A DNA stretch of 64,000 nt from Sphagnum compactum (Eukaryota; Bryophyta; Sphagnopsida; Sphagnales), in assembly GCA_965153455.1 (NCBI GenBank), contig OZ234503.1, forward strand, positions 10,111,118 through 10,175,117, given 5' to 3'. Positions 21,535 to 34,200 of the stretch are shown one piece after another (position 1 is the first letter of the stretch; each line of letters begins with the position of its first letter). The notes beneath the pieces were generated by a model that saw nothing but the letters and a program-made list of their open reading frames with translations, did no database searches and was not told the DNA's origin. Position numbers and translations under genes: made by a program.

Positions 21535-24221
21535 TTATTGAATGGAACAATTGGAAATCATTCGAGATCTGCAAGTGCGATGTCTCTTCAAGCTTGTCAC
21601 TTTTGTTGGAGCAGAACATGTGTTGTCCACAACATTCACAACTTTTGGTGTTTGAAGTTGTTTTAGGCTTGCTTGTATAGTTGGTGGCTTTCCTGCACCT
21701 CACACCTTTCACTTGAAATATCCAAGTTGTAGATATGAAATTGTGCCCAAAATATGAGTGGCAATTGCCTACATTTTAACACTTAATAATTCACATGAAC
21801 AAAATATTGATCATGGTTCCATCATTTGCTAGCTCATCAAAATGGTAAACCATGAAATTATGAACCACATTTCCTATACATTCTCTCTTGGAAGTCTTGC
21901 AATAAATAAGTAGAGGATTGATGCATTATATGAGTGATGGTTAGCTATTTATGTATGTTATTTTCATTATACAAGGATCGAGTAAGTAATGGACCTATGA
22001 TTGAACGAGGAGTGTATTGCAAGCTGCATGCATCTCTTTGTAGGTACATCTCTGCTAAATACTCAAACACTGCAACTCAATGCTAATCAAACATTATTAT
22101 GATGGACTTGGAGGAATGTTAACCTCAAGGAAAACATGCAAGTATCCTTATAGGTAATATTAGCTCTATAAAAATTTAAAAAGAGTGTTTTCTAATGAAA
22201 ATTTCTGACATTTTAACATACCAACTTGCAATATTTTAGCTTGATATACAATGTATTTGATATTGGCAATTGGACTTATTAGCTTGCCCAAAAGCAAAAT
22301 ATCAAATGTGAGATTTGTATAGAGAGTTGGAATGACGGACCTTCTGAAACATAGAGATTCTGCTTCACACAAATGCGATAAAATCGAAGCCCCAGGTCAC
22401 TTGCCAAAGCCTCTGCTTCTTGCCTATAGCAATTGATGAAAAACATGTAAATATCGGCAAGTTAACCTCAATATCAAAAGGTTGTCCCAAAGTTATCTGG
22501 ACTTAAAATGAAAATTGGCCAAATGTCAACCATTGGATTTACAAAATAATAATAACTGCAACATTAGATATAATGACTCTACCTTGAAACAGCAGCATGT
22601 TCAAGCAAATCGACCTTATTTTGCACCAATACCATTGGTATGATCCCACACTCTTCTTCAACCTATATAAAATGTACATGTAGTTTAGGGTATTTATGAA
22701 GACCAAGATCATGGCTTAGTAAAAATGAGTACGCGGGGACACTAATTAGGGTTGCAGTTGAATCCCCCAAATCCATATTCTCATGATTATTGCTTCTCAA
22801 TTATTTGTCACTACCTATATGTATGCTAAATGTATGCTGAAGTCAGCTCCTGATAGCTTTACAACTTCATGTGTTACCACCTCACAGTTTGGCAAAAGGT
22901 GTCAATCAGCACACCTTTCAATCAAAATAACAAACCTAGTACGTAGTTGATCCTTGTGTAGAATGTCACATGTTGGTGGATCTATACATGTTTATTAGGA
23001 CAGGAACAACCTTGTGTTTCCATATTGAAATTGCCTCAAATGATGCCCTATCGGTGGTGGAGAATGCTAGCACGGCTGCCTTTGCACCTACATAAGAGTG
23101 ATTGTCATATGTTTATATCATTTGATTCCATTTTGATAGCTTCATAGCACAATTTATAGTTTTTTTTCTTAACATGGTCATCTAGGTATGTTTGTACATT
23201 TCAAAGTATAATTTCTCCCCATAACCATGCACCTACTTTGACCAAGCAAAATTACAAAGAAAAGACCTCGATAATATGCACGAGTCATTGCATGAAATTG
23301 CTCTTGGCCTGCTGTGTCCCATAACATGAGCTTCACCTCTTCCTCAAGTCCTTTTATGTACCTGACAAAGTCACAACATAAGCTTTTCTTTGAGAACCAT
23401 ATTGCAAAAATGTATGCATCCCAAACCCAAACTAGAGAGAGAGAGAGAGAGAGAGAGAGGACAATTCCACACCGGGCAATTGTAAACAAGAGCCTCTTCA
23501 TCTCACTGCTACTGACCCCTGACAGGGGTGGGCTTTTTACAAGTTACCAAAAGCACAGACTGGAATGAGTTACAAAGATCCCCTACCACAAATCAAAGGG
23601 GAACATTGTCTTAGGAGAGGCAGTGCAAAATTTTGTATTGATTTTATTACTGTTTATTTACATTCCATTTCTCAATTTGTATGGAATGGAGAAGAGAGAT
23701 TTTTGTGTTTACTGGTGCTTCTCAAGAAAGTCCACACCGATTGTTTTCTTATAATTGTTGCAGTATTGCCCTTTGCAAAACTGACGAATCATGCTTGTTT
23801 TTCCTACATTTCCATTCCCCACCACTACCACCTTCACCTCCCCTGCACAAGCAACCGCAAAGCTTCACAAATGAATTAAGTGGGTATTGCCTTGCAAAAT
23901 TGCACATTATTCTACAAAAACATGAAACTTTTAAGGTAGTCTCCAAAGGGAAATGTAACATTGTTGTGATGGTAATCCATTGGAGTCTTGTTCAACAAGC
24001 TTTTGTTCTATAGGGTTTAGAGGGAAGGGATTTGAAATTTTATTATGTCAAATAACACAAATTAATTCCTTTCTTCACACGATTTGAGCATTCTAGCAAT
24101 TAGGTTTAATTTGTTAATGCCCAAGTTTCCTTTTGCTGCTAGATTTGCTTTTGGAAGGGGAATAGGTCGTGGGTAGGGACAACTCACTTTCGAAATCCTC
24201 CTCCTGCATTATTGCCAGCAT
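21535..24221 (-). CDS. RAB23: RAB23-type small GTPase, eight exons, apparently intact
   Basis: Membrane-trafficking GTPase; in animals RAB23 acts at primary cilia and in Hedgehog signalling. Exons (minus): 24221-24188, 23842-23713, 23361-23267, 23087-23011, 22662-22583, 22423-22341, 22069-21995, 21692-21535. All introns are GT-AG with matching phases; 732 nt, 243 residues, close to animal RAB23. The first exon encodes [11 protein letters not shown]. Visible are the P-loop GNGNVGKTS, switch [10 protein letters not shown], the RAB23-typical [35 protein letters not shown], the guanine-binding VQNKVDLL, and [10 protein letters not shown], where Cys replaces the usual Ser/Ala of the G5 box. Helix 5 reads [11 protein letters not shown]. 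The C-terminus has a basic KRHRTCRSR segment and ends CSIQ, a CaaX-type prenylation box. Exon 7 would read into a stop at 21945 if not spliced at 21995, giving a form without the CaaX box. I see no disabling mutation. Confidence 0.93.
23432..23459. repeat. GA microsatellite in RAB23 intron 2
   Basis: Uninterrupted (GA)n run inside the intron between the P-loop exon and the DTAGQ exon of RAB23. On the coding strand it reads as a CT pyrimidine tract about 70 nt before the acceptor. Confidence 0.9.
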
Positions 24222-26470
24222 TTAATCCAATACTCAGGATTTTAGCAGGTGTAAAATGCAGCATCAGAGCTTCAATTCAGTAGAGGTATAAGTCAATATT
24301 TGCTCCAATACCATTTAGAGTTTTGGCACTCAAATTGTCCTCCAGAAATTGACCATGCATGTGATAGTCTTGACTCCAGTTCTTCGTCTGCCTTTTGGCA
24401 TGTCTCTGTTTGCATGTCACGTTAGGCAATAAGCTTGCAGTTTATGAACCTCCACATGTCTATGGAAATACCTTCAAAGGAGCCCAAACAATGAGCATAA
24501 CAATATTTCCAAATAGACAAGAAAAAGATTCTCTTCATGAATTCTGCCTGGAAATTACAATTTTCCTATGACCCAATCTTTGGTTCTCAATTGTTAAAGT
24601 GGTGGGCTACTGATTTAATGTAATAAGACAAATCAGTGATTGATATTTTGCAACAAAACCTTCACTTCAAGAGCATATTCTATTGTAGACAATTTCCCAT
24701 CTGAAAGGCTATCCCAATGCTCAAGTCAACTGGCACAGGAAGCCAGAGTTATGTGGTTTGAGGCATCTATGGATGGACTCAAAACAGGGGTAGTTATGGT
24801 TCCTTGCTCAGTGACAGTTCTGTGGAAATATTTTGTAGGGTTAACAAGCTTGGGGGTTGGGGTCCGGTTCCAGTATCTATGCAATGGGTATATTTGTTTC
24901 ACAAGATCCAAAAATGTGCTCTTTTGTTTCAACCCTTAAGGATCCTCAAGACCCTTAGAAGAATAATTTCTCTATTTGGGTTTTCCTGGATTTAAGAATC
25001 TTTGCACCCTACCTGCCTCCAATTTGCTGGATCAGATGAAGTCACCAATTCTTGGTTGATTAACCTTTGGCCCTCAGCTATGAACAGCAAACATTTCAGT
25101 TAGTCCCAGCAGAAATTCTGGGATGTTATGAAACTAATTTTGTGAGGCCAATATGACTGAAAATTTTCATGCTATTGCTGTACTTTAATTTCAAGGATGG
25201 TTATGAATTTTTTTCAGTCATTTGCAATTTACACCTCCATCTTCTTCTGCTTCTATGATCCCCTCTGAATCCATGATTTGCAAATACACCTTTTGCTCAC
25301 ACTAATCTAGATTCACTATTTGTATACCAATGGTAATCATCATCACCTTCATGCTCATCATCTTTGACGTACCACCATCTTTCTTGGGGGGCAGTGTAAC
25401 AACTTGTGTTGAAAAGTTCAACGAGACAACAATATTACCCTGCTAGCAACCAACTACAAATCTGAACACATGGAGGAAATGGGTCTATGTTGACACCCTT
25501 TTGAAGGTAGCTTGAAATACTGGCCTCAACAGAGGATAGTGAAGATTCAGGAAAATATCTCATCAGTCATTGCCTTCTCCTGCATAAGAATTCAGCAAAT
25601 TCTGGACTCATCTTCAGAGATGCAACTGATGATAGTTATAATTCAAGAGCTTGGTTGAAGATTTTCACTGTTAACATATCAGGTGAAATTGAGATTGTTT
25701 TACAAGTAGGATTGAAATTCACCCATCCCATGTGAACAATTTTGTCATCTCTCCATCGTGGTGCAGCTAGAGTAATAATTACCAGCTCCTTGCTTGAGAG
25801 TAACCATAGAGACTTTTGGTGCTGAGATTTAGCAAGTCTGAATGTCATTTTGCTGGAACTAGAATGAAATGTTAGTTTGCATCAATTGACAAAATTCACC
25901 AAATTAACCTTGAAATTGAATAGTGACTGCCTTTGACATAAGAGAAATTTCAAAATGAACAACTAGAGTACTAGTACAAATTGAGAGATGCAAAAATTAA
26001 TAACATGCAAAAAGGCATGGTTGGTTTCACCAGTAATCATGATGATGTTTGCAAAAGACGACCCATCAAAACATCCTCCAATTGACCTGCACACCAACAC
26101 ACACAAGAAGATAGATGCATCCAAGTGAATTGCAAGTAAAAGTTTGGAAGAGCAATTGAAACTTTGATTACAACTATATAAAGTTTTTCAATTGATTCTA
26201 CATTTCATTTCTAGCTCAATCATTCATAATTCAAATGACAATTTGTTCAAGCATTTTCAATTGAGGATAAAATTTGAACTACAATACATGTTTCAAACTA
26301 CGTTTATTTGTCAAACAAGACCTGTTTTGAGATTTGCATGTCACACGTTCTAGAATGTCTCATGTCTTTCAATAACAAGACCTTTCATCAAGTGCATGAT
26401 TTTGCATCATTGTGTTTTTTCTTCTCTATCACCTTCCAACTTGGGGCATCATATATTCATCTACAATTGC
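24222..26470. other. Intergenic region upstream of RAB23
   Basis: The first few hundred bases are the presumed RAB23 promoter and 5'UTR, with no clear TATA box. Frames at 24640-24939 (plus) and 25636-25848 (minus) are open for 70-100 codons but show no recognisable motif. No RNA gene is visible. Confidence 0.4.
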
Positions 26471-26479
26471 TTTTAATTC

Positions 26480-26990
26480 TAAAGTCTACAAAATGTTATA
26501 CATGTCTATTTCATTGCATACAAGGAACATATTATGTAATATACAACAAGTCACCAAGTCAAGGACAATAGCAACATGTACATCAAATTTTTCATGAAGT
26601 TCATGAAATGTCTTTTTAAGAATTCCAAAAACATTTTCAACTATAGACCTTCCCCTCTTGTGTTTTTTTATTGTACAATCTCTCGAGAATGTTATGCTCC
26701 TCTTCTTTGCATGGTATCATGATCCAATCAATCAAAGGGTACCCCTTACCCCCAAACAAATAAAATGGGATGCCATCTTGATAACCTCTTTTTGGATTGA
26801 ACAATTTACGGTATTGTGCTTATGCATAGAGACCAAATCTTTTGAAGAACCCATGAATCATTGACATTCTCAAGTTTTCCCACAAACGAATCAATGAATT
26901 GCTTCCAATCATCAACATGCTACAACATCTAGTCTTGTGGTAGTAATAATCTTCATTGAATGACCTTGTAAGTTTAGCTGTGGCAAAATG
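26480..26990 (-). mobile_element. PIF/Harbinger transposase fragment, degraded
   Basis: On the minus strand, out-of-frame blocks match the DDE_Tnp_4 transposase of PIF/Harbinger elements in the correct order. NVNDSWVLQKIWSL carries the middle-Asp NDS-VL motif (about 26870-26820). YLFGGKGYPLIDWIMIPCKE carries the GYPL-W-M-P block (about 26770-26700). RGRSIVENVFGILKKTFHEL carries the catalytic Glu VEN-FG motif (about 26660-26600). DVHVAIVLDLVTCCILHNMF is the terminal helix (about 26590-26510). Frames change at least twice and the N-terminal half is not seen. No terminal inverted repeats or TTA/TAA target-site duplication were identified, so element boundaries are unknown. Confidence 0.82.
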
Positions 26991-26999
26991 TGTACCATG

Positions 27000-27125
27000 T
27001 ATAGCCCCAGGGACACTTGGAATTCTACTAGCCTACCATAGGGACTATGTAAGTTATCTATGGGTTACCATATGCTTGTGGGTTATGTAGGCTACCTATG
27101 GGCTACCAAGGGCTACCTTATACAA
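27000..27125. repeat. TAGG/CTACC repeat patch
   Basis: Short degenerate units (CTACCATAGGGACTATG, GGGTTACCATATG, GGCTACCTATGGGCTACC) of the same kind as the 4.9-5.9 kb block. Confidence 0.65.
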
Positions 27126-30100
27126 TAGTCACAAAATACAATGATTACAAGATGCATTACAAAAGAAAATTATTTACTATAGGAAATCAAAAGTGAATAT
27201 AACTTTACTGCAAGTTATGAAGATTTATGTTTTGCTCCTTTTATGTCATTGTCTTTGGATATCTACTTTCACACAATTGTTGCAATGATTTCCCCTTATC
27301 CTAATCCTGATTTGATCCTCTTCCTAACTAGATTTTAAGGGGACATTTCAAAAGGTCATCCTTGATTTGTTTCAAAATCCTAATCCATTAAACAACACTA
27401 TCAATTTTGAAATTTTTTTAATCATCAAATACCCTATTTACTTGCTACCCCAAAATTTATTGCAAAAATGTTTACCACAAGTTAATAGGTAGCCCAAGTA
27501 TGTAGCCTACATAGATTCTTAGAGTTCACAAGCATGGTTCTCAAATCATCAAAAATTTGGTTTTGGTATACACAACCATGATATTCATTTTTTGAAAAAA
27601 GAAAATAACTAGCCATAAAATTGTTATTTTTTCCATAAAAACCATAGGTTTTCTAAGGGTTTTGAAACAACTTGGACTAGCATTTTGATATTTTTCCAAG
27701 GAATTGAAACCCACAATTTTTTGTTTTTGGGAATATTTTAAAATACTAGAACCAACAGGTTTTTGAAAATAATCGCCCACCACTAATTGAAACTAGTGTT
27801 GCCCAAATATGAAAATATGAAACAGTACTTAAGTTACCTATATGCAATATTCTCCAAAAAATTAATAAGGATACGCATAAGAAAAATAAGAATACATTTG
27901 GTCAGTTTTTTCATTTGGCAAATACGTATTTAGCAGTTTTCAAACTCAAATTAATCACATGATACGTACAAAAGTTAGGAACACATCCCTAGCTTTGGAA
28001 TTAAGTTTCTTCTCATAGACTTGCCCCACAATAGCAAAAAAAAAATGCAAAACCAATAAATTGTGGGGGAGTTGAACCTCAATTTTTTAAAGAACCTTAC
28101 CCAATGCAACACAAGTTTCTTGCCCCAACCACACCTTGCATACACCACACCTAACCCATAAACACACACACCACAACCAAAAGCCATCCCTGATGTTGAT
28201 GAGTTTTATAAATAACCTCTATATGAACAAAATGACCAGCTTGTTAGGTCTTTCAAATGTAGCTATCATTTAAGTTTTGCAGTCCCAAAAAAACAACAAA
28301 TTTTGAGGTCACCTTGCCAAATTAATCATTGTGCAACTTTAATTGCTCAAAATAATTTGATTCTTCAATCAAATCATAAATATTGTTAACCAATGAAAAT
28401 TAAACTTTCAAAAAGTCTATCAAATCCTTATGTCATGAACAATTCAAATAGAGATTGTCAAGCCAGTTTTTCACCACATTGATGATTCAATTTAAATTAT
28501 CCACCTGCAACCTACATCGGTTTTCGAATAAAAAAAACAAAAGCAAACTCGACAACTTCACAATTGGCTCACAACAAAAGTCCTAAAATTTGCACCATCC
28601 ATTGTTTTGGTGGCTTAGAAATTTGTGTCAAGAAAGGATGCAATTCATATATGCAAGTTAAATAACTTCATGATATGAAAATGGATTAGTGGATGAAATG
28701 TGTTATAAAGAATAAAGTGTGTTTTGTAATGTGATGGAGTCTGAACTTTGTGTGTTGCGATTGTAGACCTTTGGAGTGGATGACATAGTTTTGGGTAGTG
28801 TGGAGTCAGAATAGTCAAATGCCAATGTTTATCATGCAAACTTCGAAAAGGCACGAAGGTAAGTTATCAATACCTTGGTAGAATTTGCTAAGGGCAAGCC
28901 TTTTTAGCATGGTTTTTGAGTTGTGTAAACATGATCAATGAATGCATATTGGTTTTGTTAACTTGGTGAGATTCAAAATGTGGAAATATTCCTATTTGGA
29001 ACAATGACTCATGAGTTGGATGTTTTCGAAGCGATGTGCAAATGGTTGAAATAGAAGCTCCAAGTATAAATAAAGAACCTCCTCCTTTGCCTCCCCAAAG
29101 ATGTTGAAGTCTAGTAATACACAAATCTCCTCAACTACAAGTACATCCACAATCACCATGACAAGCACAACTATGATCACCGATTACCCCAATGACCTTT
29201 CATTAGTTGGGGACTTGGATGTGGTGACTTAGAGCCTATCATGGGACATGCACAATCTATTGAACCCTAGTTGGGACTCCAAATCAAGAGAATATTTTGA
29301 TGCCTACACAAAGTCCAAGCCAAAATTCATAATGTTACCATGGATGGTGTTTTTGGATGTAGTACATGCTTATGTAAAAAATATGGATTACATTCAATTG
29401 TTCTCAATAGGTGGTCCTAATGACCCTAGGTAGCTCGGGGTCCAAGGTAGAAATGGTCTTTGGCCCAAGACAAGACATTGAGAGGAGGAAGGGTATGGAA
29501 CATGTCCATGAACCCCAAGCCAAGGGAATCAATCTTATGCGGTTTGCCCTTGAGCCCAAGCCAAAACTCTAAATTTTTAACTTCCTCACATGAAATGCAT
29601 GGAATTTAGGAATTGTGTATGAACTCAACCCAAGATAGATACCAATGTTGTACAACCCAAATGGAATTGGCCACCTGACTAAAGCAAAACCTGCTGGCCA
29701 CCTTTCTGAAGAAAGTAGCTTACTAGTTGCTTGTCACTTTGGGTGAAACAGCACCCACGTTGGTACCGTGGTAAAAATGCCAAAATCCATTAAAATTATT
29801 TCTAAATATTACAAATATCCCATGCTTAGACTAGTTCAAGGTCTCGGAGTTCAAATCTAAACATTTTTAGGTCTTAAAAATACGGCCACTAAGAGCCACC
29901 TTCGATGAGGGTTCAAAGTCCAATGAAGTAGAGAAATCCTATTGGTTGAGAGCCATAAATCGGACCCATGACCTTTAGATGAGGGTCCACAACCAAAAAG
30001 TGGCAAGTCAGAGGCTAAACCTACACGGCACCATTTTGGAGGGGAAATCAATCGGTTCAGACCCGAAGGAAAAAAAACAGGGCTCAGAGGAGAGCTCATG

Positions 30101-31058
30101 CAAGGCATGGTTGAACTCAAGGATTCAATTTGCTTGAAATGAGTCCAAATTGGTCCCTAGGAATTTGGACCTTGGACCCCATCTAAAGTTGGGCCCAAGA
30201 GGCCTGGCTCAAAAAGATGAAGGTATCTCTGGTTCACCCTGGCCACGTGTGCTTGCCTAGAAAACTGAAATTAGTGTGAAAGCAAAGAATGTGGTTCCTG
30301 TTCCAACAGCAGGCTAGTTCAATGGGTCCACGGTGAACCAACACCCTCCAGAAGTCCTATACCTACATAGGTAAAAAGGTAGGTAGGAACGTAGATGACT
30401 CGTAGGTAAGTAGATGGTTTATAAGTAGATACAAGGGCTGTCTTTACTACCTACTAAGTAGGCTGTCTTGTGGGTTGTTAGTAGGTAGGTAATAAATAAA
30501 AAGCAACTGAGCTAACTACCATGGTTAGGAGTTAACCACCATGGTTAGCTAGTTAGGGAACTGGAACCCAACAGAAAACTGTTTCCTGACCACTTACCAT
30601 CCATCCTTCATCGTGCACTGGTGGGTGCTGGTGATGATAATTATTAGAGAAGCAGAGATGCTCATGCAAGAAAGAACACCCAGTTTTCACCAAACTCATT
30701 TTCCCTTTCACTAAAGTTTTGGTTTACACAAGGTTTTTCATCAAATGGAAAAGAGATAATGATGCTCATGTGAAGAGTGTGAGAACAACAATAGAAATTC
30801 CAGATCAAACAACAAGCAACAACAACAAAGATTGCAACAGCAGCACTTACAACAAATATTTTGGTCATAGCAATTGTCCTCATACCTTCTTAGCACCCAA
30901 CACAATGTTGTAGAATGGTGGAATAAATGTGGGTGGAGAGGAGGAGGTTGAGATTAGAATACAATTGTCACAAGTTGTTGCTGTTGTGTTGATTAGGTCA
31001 CATTGAGCAGACAAAGGAGCAGTGGAAGTTGGGTGGGTGTGGGAAGGAGAGAACACGT
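27126..31058. other. Intergenic sequence
   Basis: No gene recognised. The interval 30360-30500 holds GTAGGTAGG/TAAGTAG words related to the 4.9-5.9 kb repeat, followed by two CTACCATGGTTAG copies near 30515-30550. The plus strand around 29210-29440 reads open for 60 codons without a known domain. Confidence 0.4.

Positions 31059-31101
<43 letters not shown>
31059..31101. promoter_or_regulatory. GA-repeat upstream of the UBTD-like gene
   Basis: An uninterrupted (GA)n tract lies about 130 bp upstream of the start codon at 31228, in the likely promoter or 5'UTR. GA/CT tracts at this position are common in plant core promoters and bind GAGA-type factors. A regulatory role is inference; it could be a neutral microsatellite. 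Confidence 0.45.
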
Positions 31102-31103
<2 letters not shown>

Positions 31104-31227
31104 TGGGGTAGTAGACAAGTCAGAGATAAGAGCAATGTGATGCAGAGAAAGTGATGATCCATGGCAAGAGCTAGAGAGTAAGGATCCCGACCACGCCACT
31201 TTCACGAACGAGGCTGAATTCCACACC

Positions 31228-34200
31228 ATGGGGTGTGTGGGATCCACGGCTAAGGGTGGTGACAGTGAGTTCCTCCCTCTCCCCTCTCCTCCTCCCCTCC
31301 CAACTCATTCCTCATATTCCTTACAATTGTTGTGCAATCTTTTGTTTCTCTATCATCATGGCACTGAGCGTTGAAGGAGTCTTTGTTTTGGGCCATGTGT
31401 GGTTTCCTCTATTGTTTTTTTTGGAATCACCTTGTTGTGGTCTTCTGTCTTTTGTTAGGTTTCGTGATTTTTGTGAAAACTTGCATAGTACAGGGGAGTT
31501 GTGGTTCTGGAATCTGCTTACTTATTACAGGGTTTTTGGGTTCCCACTTGTGGGTTGATGGTAGGTTCAAGCTGTTGGGTTTGCATTGTCTTTGGTTTTT
31601 TTGTTTGGCACTATGTCTGAGGCTTGGAATGGTGGGTTTTATAGAGTGCTTTCTGAAGGCTTTGGAAGATGCTGAATTTTTCTTTTCAAGGTGTTGGGGA
31701 TTTTTTCAAGGCATGGTTCCTGTTTGCAATGTTTGAATTGTCTGCAGATCTCAAGATGTGGTGCTAGATTGTGCTTGCTTAAGGGTTTGTGATGATTGGT
31801 GAGTTTGTACAATTGTTTGTTTTGCATTCAAAAACATGGCTCCCACTTTTCTCTTTCTCTCAAAACAGCAGACATTACAACTTGTGCTTTTCTTTTAGTA
31901 TGGTTGCTTATGTGTTGTTGTTAAGAGGCCATGATCTTTTACCAAGTAGTTTGGTGTCATTCAATGAGATACACCCATTTCACCTTTCTTAGGGTTAGAT
32001 TGTTGCGGAGATTGACACACACTACGAGTCCTGGAACTCCAGCAGAAACTCAGGATGCAGATGGGAAGAATTAGGTAATGTACTTATCGACACTCACTGC
32101 TGGGAGCTGATGAAGTCAGTAGATACTAATGGCAGCTTGCCACTACTATTTGTTATGAAGGTGATGGTCTGACACTTTGTGAGCGATTATTATAAGGTTA
32201 TGACTACACTCATTGTCATGTTAGCTTCAAATTGTTGTTTTGGAGATTTCTCTGCAATTCACAGATATTTGTTTACACTCACATTCCCTTTCCAATTTTA
32301 CTCACAGCTTTTCTGCATCCACTTGAGAGTTGCCAAGTTCAAGGTTTGCATGTCATTCTGAATTGGGTTACTGTGACCTGCATCAATGCTTGGGAACTGA
32401 ACTGTGTCCTGTAAAACCACAGGGAGTTGGTAAGATCTTGCTTAGTTTTTTCTATTGTGATGTTTCTGATGTTGCTATCTTAAGTTGGTGTCACTTCTGT
32501 TTTGTGTTTCTGTGCTGCTAGATGCTGTCATATGTAAGAAAATGTTTGGAGGCCAATTGCTGTCTGAAACATTGTGAATTGGATTTCAAATTGGTAGTAC
32601 TGTTCTGACAGTCCTGAGTGGGAGCTTTAATTCAGATCCTTCTTTCTTTTCAACAGATCATGCTCTTTCAATTCTGTCTCTTAAGTGCTAGCCATTATCA
32701 TTGAAGGCAAACTGTGTTGCTATGAGAGGCCCTTGCATGAGTTGTTTGCTAAGGGAGTCTCACATAGTGGCATATGGCAGCTGTATGGTCACTGCTGACC
32801 AACCTCTGCAGGACTATTCACCTTCCAGAATGTTTTGTGGATGCATATGCATTCATATCAGTAAGCACAGCCCGGAAACCAACAACTTATTTCTCCACTT
32901 CTCACATTGCAGGGTCTTCCGTGGGTGAGATCCTTGAATTACAAGTCAAGTCATTCTATGTTTTCTGCTGCTTCATGTTTATTCGGGGTGCAGGAGGCCC
33001 CAAGCAATACCCTCTATGTAGGCTGCTTTATGCCTTCACATGGATGCTTGCTTGTGCAGCGGCAAGCCAAAAGGAAATCATGCTTACTCTCAGAAGCTTA
33101 TTGCAAGTTGAATGAGGATACTCTTGACTTTTTTTTTTGTGCTATGCCTCTTGAGTGCTAGCCAATGTTATGACTATGTCTTGCATTATTTCTGGAAATG
33201 TGACAAAAACACAGTATGAAGTCTTTTGTATTATTGTTTGCCAGAAATTTTGGGCAGATTATGAAGCTTATCAACAACCACTATCAGGGTCTGATGAAGT
33301 CAGTGGGGGGTCATGGCAGATAGTCAACGCAATTTGTGATGAAGGTGATGGTCTTATACTTCGGTATAAGGTTATGATTACACTCATCTTACTATTGTTA
33401 GTTTTGATTTTGCTGGAAACTGACACAACGGGTACCTTCAAAGTGTTATTGTGCAGTCCATCTTCAATCTTAAAGCTAAGTTACAAGCTGGGTCTTGCCT
33501 TCTTAGCTAGCCTTGTCTTGCTTCAAGATCATATGTGTTTCTAAGAATTGTTCATGTGTGAGAAAATCATGCTTCAAGTCTTCCCTTTGCTTCCAGAAAT
33601 GTGACAGAAACTCAGGATGCAGACTTTTGTATAATGGTTTGCCTGAAATTTTGGGCAGATTCTTATACACTTATCTACACCCACTGTTGGGAGCTGGTGA
33701 AGTCAGTGGGGAGTCATGGCAGGCTGTCACTGCTATTCATGATGAAGGTGATGGTCTGACACTTTTGTGATTGACACTCATAAAGTCATGACTACTCTCA
33801 TTCTTGTCATGTTGCCTTCAAACTGTTGTTGTGGAGTTTCTCTGCAACTTCATTGATATGCAAATGTGAGAAAATCTTCCAGTGCAGTCTTCTACTTCCA
33901 AAAGAGATGTAAGAGCCTATCAACATCAGTAAATGGATGCATGGTTTGGAATTGTTTGAATGCCCATCTTGGCTAAAAGTTGGGTTCAAAGAATGGTGAA
34001 GAGAGGAGTGATGAATTTGGTTGTTGGGTGGCAGGGCGTCAAAAGAAGGTGAGGAGGCCAAAACCATGGAAGCATACAGAGGTCGTCACAAAAGCCCAGT
34101 TGAAGCAAATGCGAGATGAATTCTGGGATACTGCTCCACACTATGGTGGACAGAAAGGTGGGTGCTGACAAGTGTCAAGCCCAAACACCCATGGTTATCT

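Noticed and set aside
21945-22069. Ending RAB23 at the stop at 21945-21947
   Set aside because: It keeps the frame but gives no prenylation cysteine; splicing at 21995 into 21692 restores phase and ends in a CaaX box, so the spliced model is preferred.
24640-24939. Open plus-strand frame of 99 codons
   Set aside because: No motif, no splice context and no conserved pattern.
31371-31736. Open plus-strand frame of 121 codons with hydrophobic composition
   Set aside because: Lies inside intron 1 of the UBTD-like gene, is T-rich, and its membrane-like look follows from Phe/Leu codons in T-rich DNA.
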